From NCBI GenBank assembly GCA_022818135.1, contig JAFMSR010000019.1, positions 31,604,879-31,668,878 on the forward strand: a stretch of 64,000 nucleotides of DNA, read 5' to 3'. This DNA comes from Saxidomus purpurata (lineage: Eukaryota; Mollusca; Bivalvia; Venerida; Veneridae). The translations under genes were made by a program, and so were the position numbers. This document shows positions 35,361-46,500 of the stretch, in pieces. Under the pieces are notes generated by a model. The model made no database searches, was not told the origin of the DNA, and saw nothing but the letters and a program-made list of their open reading frames with translations. Each line of letters begins with the position of its first letter. The first letter of the stretch is position 1.

Positions 35361-37484
35361 TATAGTTGTTCGTATTAACGAACGAAACGCCCTACATCTA
35401 GCCGGCTATTTACACCTGATGTATTTTACGTAAATTGATGAAAAGATGTGTTTCAATGAAGGAAATATATCGGAAAACATGTCTGTTTTGTACGCAAAGC
35501 ATCAAAATAGCGATTTTTTCTTAATTTATCTCTGTCCGCCCTAAATACAAGTGCAAATGCAAGTGTATCGGAACTCCTAGTATACAACGTGTCTTTTTTC
35601 GCTAATTTAACTCCCTTTTCGGTTTCAAGCTGAAAGTTTCCGATGTAGTGACGAGTCTTTCAATTGATATATAACTTACTGTTATCAGTTATTCCGTATT
35701 GATCCCAGTGTAAAGGAGCGTCTCTTTCAAAGTTAACCTATGTTGTTTGGTTATTCAGGTGTACAGGACATGCCATAGTTTTGTCATATAAATAATAAAT
35801 AAAACTAATGGAAAAAGTATTTTAAAGAACAAAAAGATATTTATCTTATGACTTGATCACACGCCTGAATATTAATGGTCCATTGGGACAAGCGATCAAA
35901 GGTTATCAAGTCGTCAGCCTACTAATTAAAAAGTATGACTTTGGTTTAACTGATAAGGGTAACTAGGTGTACTTATTATATGTGTTTGTTTAATGTCCCG
36001 GGATCACATTGATTTTACTAATATAGAAAAATGAATTTACTGATAAGATTATGTTAGAACCATGTTCTGTTCACTCTAAAACAATGTTGACATATGCCTT
36101 TCTTTCATATTGACGTCATTTCTTCACGAGTTGCCACCTTTCTTATTAATAAAAAGAAATAAAAAGTACTGCACTATATGCTAACACGTGCGTCAGTTAG
36201 GAACGATTTTGCTACAAATAAAAATCATTTCCGCCGGTAAAATTATAGCTACTTGTAATTGTGATCCTGGGACTTTAAATATGCAAATTCGTTTAAAGAA
36301 ATCAGGATAGAAAATCTTGCAAAATAATGGATTTTGTACAGTATAGAGGATCCAAAAAAAATTGTTACCAGTCCGAATAAGCAAAAAAGATGTGACCTGT
36401 TTTTGAAATAGTTTGTTTGAAATTGCTTTTGAAGGTAAAGCGTTCAACCGGACTCTTTTTGTGAGAAACTATCGAGTTTAATAGTATGCTTGAAGAATAT
36501 ACGTGTATAGTTCATTTAGTTTATTTAAGTTTAATCCAATGCGTATGCATATTTCACAAACATATAAAGCATAAAAGCAATGGCAAGAGACTGTTATTAT
36601 CTACAACCTGATTGGAAATCGGTAACAACATCAAGATCAATAATTTTCAAGCGCTTATATTGTAAGGGAGACAATCTGGTAACCATTGGCCTCTCTCACA
36701 CTATAAGCCAAGCCTCAAACCAGTACATGTAAACAATGTGGTGTGTTTTCATTGTGCTAGTAGAATATTTATGCCGCTTAATGTATGTTATTGATATCTT
36801 TACATCACGCTAGATAGCCCCTTTTTATTTTAGACTTTAATCAAAATAAATATAGTTTGGAGAATTCTAACAACTAACAAAGTACAACTTGTTGTTCTCC
36901 TTTATTTCCCACAAGCATTCACACACAGATATCGACTTATCGAATCATGTTGTCTACCAGTATAGCAATCACCCAACGACACTACCTGGTACGTCAACGT
37001 TTTGTCTCCCAACGTTCATGGGGAAGAATCTGAAATATAGGGAGTGTTATGCAGAATGTTATACTAAAAAGCATGTGTAATAGATAGAGTACTGTTTGCG
37101 AAAATGATTAAGTTATCTCGAGGAGACGTAATTATTCGAGTCACAAGTACTCTATCTTTTTTGTATTATGGAACATTCGCTCTGTAGCGATATTGTAACT
37201 GTTCTCTATTGTAGATAGATCATGTTCTCTATTGAAGATAGATCAAATTTAATATGCAGAAAGTACGTCGACTGACTATTTCGCCCTTTAATAACTTATT
37301 TTTGCATGTACCTTGCATGACTAATGCTCCTCCTTTAAATGACTTCTTTTGGTATGTACCTTGACTGACTCATACGTCACTGTGAGTACTAAATGAATAA
37401 TGCGTCGGTTACAAGATATTGCGCAGGCTTATTGTCTCGCACTTAGTGCGCTAAAAGAAAAGTACGGCATTCTGTTCCTCCAGA

Positions 37485-37506
37485 TCAAAATGAAATATCA
37501 AAGTTC
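37485..37506 (-). CDS. Tentative last exon of the oxygenase
   Basis: An acceptor GATGCAG followed by one base completing Arg, then NFDISF and TGA, would end the protein at 546 residues with HNRNF, comparable to HG.F endings of the family. The polypyrimidine tract is weak and other short exons cannot be excluded. Confidence 0.35.
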
Positions 37507-40500
37507 CTGCATCTTCAAATGTAAGAATTGGGTCATACTTTCACAAATATATACAGTTTTGATAAGATTATATGCAATGTGATCTTAGGGAAAAACAAAT
37601 CAAACAATTACCTGTTATGTATACCAAAGAGTGCTATATCTGGTGCTGTCACGTGACCAATCAGCATCATGGTTTTTGCATCAACAATAACGAGAAATCC
37701 TGACAATAGAAGTACATAATTCCATTATTCGTTCTATTTTCTAATTTTCATTTTAGACAAGCGAATGATATAGAATACATTTCTGTAGTATAGTCACATA
37801 CATTTTGATTATTTGTGCTTTCTTTTCTGCCGGTTCCGTCCTTTTCGTGCTTAACTGAGTTTCAAGCTCAGACCTTGGATTAATGGATTTTTTTATATTG
37901 TACTATTTTGTAAATTCCTTATAAAAGTATTTCCCTAATTATTTAAAATGATGAGTTAAACCCAGTTGAGCATGAAAAACGTGTTACAAGTAGAGGACCT
38001 AGCTGTGAACAATCTTACTTTGCATTGCTAGTACTAGGCGATGTCGCCATACGTTAAAGGCTCAAATTCTGCTTTCTACCTTATAACATTTTTACAGTAC
38101 ATATGTATATATAGACACATATCTATAAAACAATCTGGAAAATATATGCATACAAAATGTACAATATTTACAAATATATAATTATATTCTTCAAAAAGCA
38201 TGTTATTTACACTTCTTCAGACTCACCTTTGCCTTTCGTGCCGTCAACGCCTTGCGCTAGAATCACACCATCGTCCTCGAAGACGGCACCCGGTCTCGCT
38301 ACAAACTGAGGCTCCTGTACGAACATGCCCTCTGGCAAAACGAACTCTGTTTCCACTCCAGTGTCTACATTCAGCTGAACACCAATATTCGGAATATATT
38401 CAACATACATGTATTTTTATGGCCAAGTTTGAATTTTCAATATGCTTTCAATTGTAGTCAGCAAGGCATAACCAAGCTGCAGTTTTAACATTCCAATACG
38501 AAACTAATGTCAGCTTCTCATATTGTTCACATTTAAAGCTATCTTTTGTACGTGTAATTAAACAGTAGAAAATAGATCATAAAGTATATATAAAAACATA
38601 TACTGTAAATTGGGTAATTTTCACGTGAAAAACAATTCCACAATTTGTGAGCAAACATACTTATAAGCGACATTTTAATTCGCGAAAGGATAATTGTTTT
38701 ATAGCAAATCTATGTGAAATGATACTTTCGCGAGCTTTTTAAATATTAAAGCAAAGTGAGAAATTCGCGAAAATAGCGAAAATTAATTAATCGCGAATAT
38801 TACCCAACTTACAGTACTTAGAAGCTAATAATAGTATTTGGTATTACATGCTCTTTTTTTACTTTTGATAAATATATATCTTATCGACATTTATTGTTCT
38901 ACCTTTGTTATAGCATTTTGATCTCTCCTGTCAAAATTCCTGGCCATATAAGCATACGTGTATTTCTTCCCATAGTACGCGTAGTTTATGTTCGACATTT
39001 CAAAAGCTGCAGGTGCTTTGCCATTTGCACGTAGACTGCGCATGCGCGCTGAGAGGTCAGACAGGTTTATGGTTATGCGTGTGACGTTCGTTTTGTAAGG
39101 ATTCTGACAAGCAAAGCGAATTATATCAATTTATATGAAAGAGCTGATCATGTCTTCCATTTTAGGGATTATGTTTTCTTGACAAAATTTTCATGATAAT
39201 TATTTGGCTAAGTGTATGCAGAAAATATGCTACCATATAAAGCAAATTAATATGTCACATTTTGCCAAACTTTAAAAAGTGTAATAATATTGAATTCTAC
39301 GACTGATATAAGGTGATATGCAAAATCAACATATAGTTTAAATTAAAAACAACACAATGATATGCCTATAGCACGACATGTCTTGCAATTCGTAGAACTT
39401 TCGAACTTCGATTCAGACACTTACTTCCCCAAGCATATTGTTTACAGACGTATACTTGTCGTAAATAAACATGATTTGTTTTTTACTTACCTCGCTTAGC
39501 AGATTGTCTACAAACGTATACGTGTCGTAAATAAACATGATTTCTTTTTTCACTTACCTCACCTAGTAGATTGTCTACAAAAGTATACTTTTCGTAAATA
39601 AACATAATTTGTTTTTTCACTTACCTCGCTTAGCAGATTGTCTACAAAAGTATATTTGTTGTAAATAAACATAATTTCTGTTTAACTTAGTTCGCAAAGT
39701 AGATTGTCTACAAAAGTATACTTTTCGTAAATAAACATAATTTGTTTTTCCACTTACCTCGCTTAGCAGATTGTCTACAAAAGTATATTTGTCGTAAATA
39801 AATATAATTTCTGTTTTCACTTACTTCGCCAAGCAGATGGTCTACAAAAGTATACTTGTCGTAAATAAGCATAATTTATGTTTTCACTTACTTTGTCAAG
39901 CAGATTGTCTACAAAAGTATACTTGTCGCAAATAAACATAATTTGTTTGTTCACTAACCTCGCTTAGCAGATTGTCTACAAAAGTATACTTGTCGTAAAT
40001 TCCAGAGTCGTTATAAGTCAACATGTCCATGTGGATAAAACTGCCATCTTCGTAAGCCCCAATCTTTAGACGGGATTGATAAAAAGTGGTTAAATGTCAA
40101 TATATATATATATATATATATATTATAATGATGTGTAGACATGCAAGGATTTCAATACGTCATTTCTGTTATATTTTCCCATAATTTTCACTTCTTTTTA
40201 TGAGGTATACGATATAATAATTTATGACTAATGTTTCGGTCATTATATAATTTTGCGGACCTGTGAAAAATGATATTGACCTCGGACCTCTTCCTCGGTC
40301 AATATCACTTTTAACAGTTCCGCAAAACTATATATTGACCTCAACCTTAGTCTATAATTGTATATTAAATGACATAATGACAGTTGATACCTTACACATT
40401 CAATAATTAAGACCCTGCATTATATATGCAACGGTTGAGTGCTATTGTGTGTTATTTACGGTCCTTTACTCTTTTTTTCTATTTACACGCGTAATTAAAT

Positions 40501-43500
40501 GTCTTGTACATATATGTAGCGATATTAACATTGAACAACCTGATGTGTCACAAAGAAAGGTGGAGCCGTGATATTGGCAATGAATGCTCCGTCTGATTTC
40601 CTCATTACAAGAAGTCTTGAGTATCCAGAAGGTTCAAACCGAAATCCTTGTGTAAAGAATGGCTTATACTGGTCATATCGTGCTGAAAGAGAAATGGAAG
40701 TATTACCAATGAAACAAAACCATCTTAATTTTACAACCGTTAATATGACCATACTACATTAAATAAATGATAACATTAAGTGAATGTTTGAAAAACATTA
40801 TCTGCCGATAGAAAAACTATTTTTAAACATATTCATATTTTGATTTATCTTTTTAAAATTTGACAGTGATAAACATTCTTCCTAAACATAATATGGTCAC
40901 TTTGAAGGTTAATATCAAAATTTTAACTGTTTCTCGAAACTATACCCCCACACAATATTTATTTACATAACAATTCTTCCAGTAAAGCATGACGACAACG
41001 ATAAATATTTATTTCGTCTGCAAAAAGGTAACAGAAAAGGGCAAAGAAGACATATTAAGGTAAGTTATTAAAGTGTATTTGTTAGAGGGGTAATAAACCG
41101 TCTTGTTATAGATACATAATAATATCGATATGCCAAAATGTACAATAAACAGTATAGGCCTTGATATATTAAATTGGTTTTTACATAAAATCCTATATAA
41201 CACATAAGCTGTACTTAAAATACAAAAATAAAAACCTAATGACAGACGAAACTAGACATGTATAACAACCAGATTGCTTATCACTTGTGAAAGTTTTATG
41301 TATGTTGATCTTTAAGAAAAGGTGACTTTTATTCTTATTTTCTCGGAGGCAGTCTACGTGCGGATTGCTGATCTTTAACAAATTCTCATATTAACAGTAA
41401 CTTGGTTCTAGCACTTACACAGAATTGCTGCAATATTCGTGATAATCGCTTTAGTATTGTTTTATTGTCTTACACAACCATAGGTATAATGTGATCAAGT
41501 CATGCCTTAATTTTGTTTAAATAATGTGTTGCAACTGCTTTGTTTGTAACGTCACTGCGTAGAACTGTTCTCATCCGTGACTTTACATAGTTGCTCAATG
41601 CTTTGATTTTCTGACGGATGTGAGGTCTCCCATCAATTAAATAATATGTGAAATAACTTTACTATCTATGAAATTGCATCTTGTTTCTTATCTTGTGAAT
41701 AGTTCTGATTACCGTTATACGTATGCTACTTTCACAATTAGGATTTACTACGTTTGCGAACTGCTCTTAAGCTTTTGCGCTTTATCTATCAAATATTACT
41801 GTATTAAACGATACTTTATGATTACTGTATTAAACGATGCTTTATGATTACTGTTTAAAACGATGATTTATGATTACTGTATTAAACGATGCTTTATGAT
41901 TACTGTATAAACCGATGCTTTATGATTACTGTATTAAACGATGCCTTATGATTACTGTATTAAACGATGCCTTATGATTACTGTATTAAACGATGATTTA
42001 TGATTACTGTATTAAACGATGCCTTATGATTACTGTATTAAAAGATGCCTTATGATTACTGTATTAAACGATGCCTTAAATACGTTAATGACATTACACA
42101 ATTTTAATACGTTACTTTAAAATCTTAAGTATCTTCTTAATAAAATTATTATTACATGACCCTGTACACTATCTTCTACAAAAGGTTACAATTGTATGTG
42201 ATAGATATTATCAAAGACTAGTATTCATTCCTTATTTAAAGACTTTGCATATTTTATCATCTTAATAAATTAAAAAGGTCGTATCTGTTATAACTGTGCG
42301 CTTTCAGATTTTGGTAAATGTGGTAATTTTCTAAATTAACATGTTTAGAACGAAAATTCAAATACAAAGGTTTCATAGAAAGTCCTGTATAGTATTGCTG
42401 TATTTGTTTAACTAAACGCTACCAAATAAAGCGTTACAAGCGCTTTTGAAATTTCAATATAAACATATAGTGTAGTGGTGCCATTTAAACCAAGCTCAGC
42501 AACATTTTTAATCAGTTTATCTCAAATTACAATGAAGACTTTACCTGTATTGTTGATTCTAACCTTTTCTTTTACATTTTTGTTTTAGTACAACATTTTT
42601 GAGAAATTTAATATTTCACCTGAAACTGTGAAAGAGCAGCTATAACGAGATATTTTGCCGCATGGTAGAACACACCCTAGATACTGATATATTATCTTAA
42701 AGATTCAAATAACAGACACATTCTAGATATATGGCACTTACTAAATACACATGGATCGTCCATGTATGCAGTTTCTGGCAAAATAATATAGTTTTCAGTC
42801 ATAGCAAAGGAATGGAGGTATCCAAATCTTGCACCGAAGTCTGGGTACGGGTTGTCTCCCTTACATTTAGTCAGATCCGAGTCTTCGTAATGATATGTAC
42901 CAACTACATGTCGAACTCTGTCCGCACCAACTTTATATACAATCCTCCTGTAAAACAGTTTAAAACAGCTTACGGGAAAAATATACTACATACAGCAAAT
43001 TGTAAACTTGCCACAAAATGACCAAACATGGTTTTAAATTTACGAAAAAAGTTCCATTTTCATTCGATAAAACGTAAATCAAAATTCTTTCAAATAAATG
43101 GTTTTTCAATAGTCAACAGACACAAATGTATATATTCGGCTGGTTTGAAATGAATTTAAAACAGTGACAGGCTTCCCTATTTACCTGCAAAGCAAACGGT
43201 GGGAAACAGAAAAAGAAGTCCACGGTCTTTCAAAACAGAAAGCGTGGCATAAGTTTTTTAATTTAGCTACAAAAATGCCACATGTCTAACCAGTTTAAAC
43301 TTATAGTCAACAGCCACTTGTTTGAAGTTGTAAGTAATGGCCAAGGAAGTGATGGCTTAGAACGCATGAACATAAAGGAGCAATCAAGCTTAACAGACTT
43401 GTCTTGCGTCTTGATTTGATCGCAAGTCAGTTGGACACAATATAGGGTTAAAGTTTTGTATATTATTTTTGCGACACGTACTAAAGCAAAATATATACGT

Positions 43501-46500
43501 TTATGCCATTTAGCAGCCACTTTCCTTGGGCAAACTGTTATAATAACATTCAACCATAGCAGCAGGTATACACGTTCAACTGACCTCCTAAAATAATTGC
43601 GTTTGGTATGTACCTTGACCGACAAAATTGAAACTGTAATGCTGAAATTTAAGTTTAATGAAGTAACCAAAGAAATTGACTTTAAAACAGAAATACGTAG
43701 AACATAAAATATAGCCTTACCAAATTTTGAGATGAGTTCTAGTCTCGAACTTCACCACGCTGACTGTACTCCATAAGGTTCCATCTTTCTCGGTTTGTTC
43801 ATGAGCTGGGTTATTGCTGAACATGTACTGTTGTGTATTTGGGATTCCAAGGTTGTCGTCCATGTATTGCATATGTCCTTTCTGAACAACATTGTGGGGA
43901 TCAATTACGACACCTTTATATAAAAATAGATATATATTATTGTTCAAAATAGTCAAATTATATTAGTTTAGTTTATACTTATTTATATATATTAGATATA
44001 CTTATTTATATATTTTATATAATATATACTATATTTATAGCCCCTTTAACCTTAGTAGTTAGCTGTTAATCAAAACGAGTACATACCTTTAAATTTTGCT
44101 CTTTTTTCAGTTAATTTGATTGTATGCATTCTGTACACATTTAGACTTTATCTTAATACACAGGTATATTTTAAATAATCAAAAAAACTTTAGCTTACAT
44201 GTTTTCAGGCTGATTTGCGAAGAAAATGTTCTTGTTTCCATAGAGACATTTAAAAAGTGGCCGACTCAAAGCGAATTTTCAAATCCCATTATCTAATTGG
44301 GTATAAAATATATTGAAACTCCGAAAGGTAAATAATGCGTCAAACATCATTTTACAGTAAATATAACACACTGCTTTCACTATATGAGACATGCTTTATA
44401 TTTCACAAAATATTCTACGTTTTTTGACGGTTCAATCATCCATTTGCTTCAGATATGATTAGGGTATAAAAGTCAAGTACGTGGTCGTACAGATTGCATT
44501 TCATTAGACAGAAAGATTCTGCAATTTCCATGACTGGTACCTAGTAACAGCCTACTCGACGTAAGAATATACTGCTTAACGACACACTTAATTTTGCAAT
44601 TACAATGTATTATTACTTAACCTAAACATTTAAATAGGTATATAACCTGCAACCTAACAGATTATATTCTCCAATCATAACTAATGTGTTCGATGAACGT
44701 AAAATGCTAAATAAATAAAAGTTTAAAGAAAAACATATATCGAAAAATGCCACATTTTAGCATAATAATTTATGCTTTTGAAGTTATATAATTTGACACC
44801 ATTTTTAGGGAGTGCCTCTTTTAGCTTTACACATCTTGTTTTTTTGTAAAAAATAGGAGCAATTGAATGAATCAGAATGTAAGGTAATCTGTAACATGGC
44901 ATTTTTGTTATACACTACTATATATAAACAAGAATAAAAAAGATGGGACTAGGGACAAAAACACATGGTTCAGAAGGCTCCGGGCAGTACCCTGCTTATT
45001 CCGGTACCGAAACGCTAGCCAATAATCAATGACGCTAAGTCCGGCCCCGGACAACACCTCGTGAATACAAAAGTGATCTTCGTACTGTCCAGAAACCTGA
45101 CATAACGGTTCTTTTTTCTTTGTTTGCAACATGATTTATTATAAATAACTATAATAAAAAAAGTACACATTTTGTGTTTCAGAAGGCTCCCGGGCATACA
45201 CTCTTATTCCGGTACCGAAACGCTAGCCAATAATTTGCAGATTCTGATTGGTCACATTATAACGAAGTTGGTTAGCAACGCGTCCATACCAACGGAAGTT
45301 CAAATCAAAAGTATACGACTACGTCGAAAAAGAAACGGGGCACAACAATTTTTTATAGAATACCTATAGGTGATTCAGACATGGCAATGGCCTGGTTGTC
45401 AACCATCCACCAACTGACGTGGGGAACCTCGTCAACTTTGTATCCTGCAGAAATGTTACCGTTCCATTTATCCAGCTGTTTTGCATTCTAGGAGAAAAAT
45501 TGATTTGATTAGTAAGTTGTATGTCAAATAAAGATCTATAATGTTGACGTAAAGACTGGAAACTTTGGAAGTTTTATAGTATATAAAACATCGAGATAGT
45601 ATGCTTTCGTTTAGGTTCGACCATAAATTCCTGTTAAATATATATGTATATTTGAACCTATATGCTAACAAATTATAAAGCTTTTGAAAAACCAAATATG
45701 ACCATGATTATAGTGTGGCGGTGCGTTAAACCAAACTTACCAACATGTTCAACAAATATTTACTTGTGCTGTTGCTTCTAGCATTTTCTTCTACATTTTA
45801 TGTTTTAATATATCATTTTGGAGAATTATAATTCTTACGCAGAAACTGTGATCGAGCTACTTTAAACAACGTATTCTTTCAATCTTAATTCCATAGAACG
45901 ATTAACAATCTTTACAAAAATGTACTATGTTGACATCACTACGCAACGCGTGCGAATACTATTTCGACATCATTCTTGAAAAATAGTTGTCGTATATCTG
46001 TATTAAAATTTGGATGACGAATAATAACTACTTAATATTTGAATTCCATCAGTCATGTTTTTCAGATTTAAGAAATTCTCTTCAGAGTCGGCGTTCCTAA
46101 TTTCTATAGAATAGAACGGTTGAACACTAACATATATCTGTTTTATTTTATTTGTGTTTTATTAAAAATGTATTGTCGACCTTTTATTACAATGTATCTC
46201 TTTTTTAAGCTATGAACCATACGCTATAGCTGCATTGACTATGTTAATACCTAATTTGATTGTTCGCATTTTTTGTAACTATGTACATGTAGTGGACATG
46301 TGCGTTTTAAATAAAAGAGAAAATTTAAAATACACCGGAATATCATTTAATGATATATTTGATCATTGATCTTGACCGGCTATGAAACACCCGCGGCTCG
46401 TTTATATGTGTACAGTTCATACTTCATAGTATTTCCTGTAAAATTCGTATGATTGTATAATCTAGAAGAAGAAAAAGTTTAAATGAACATATTCTCGAAA

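Larger units (their letters stand above)
33837..37480. other. Intergenic region between the minisatellite and the oxygenase gene
   Basis: No exon or convincing open frame is seen. It holds the SINE remnant at 34,010-34,165, a dispersed repeat at 35,020-35,360 and a short 12-bp tandem repeat. The remainder is AT-rich with nothing recognised. Confidence 0.5.

Noticed and set aside
38375..38410. Extension of oxygenase exon 10 to the ATG at 38,410
   Set aside because: The phase-0 acceptor at 38,374 gives the family phrase KLNVDTG across the junction; the upstream part reads as intron.
43263..43670. 135-codon frame inside oxygenase intron 5
   Set aside because: It lies between two well-supported exons, has no motif and shares fragments with intergenic sequence.
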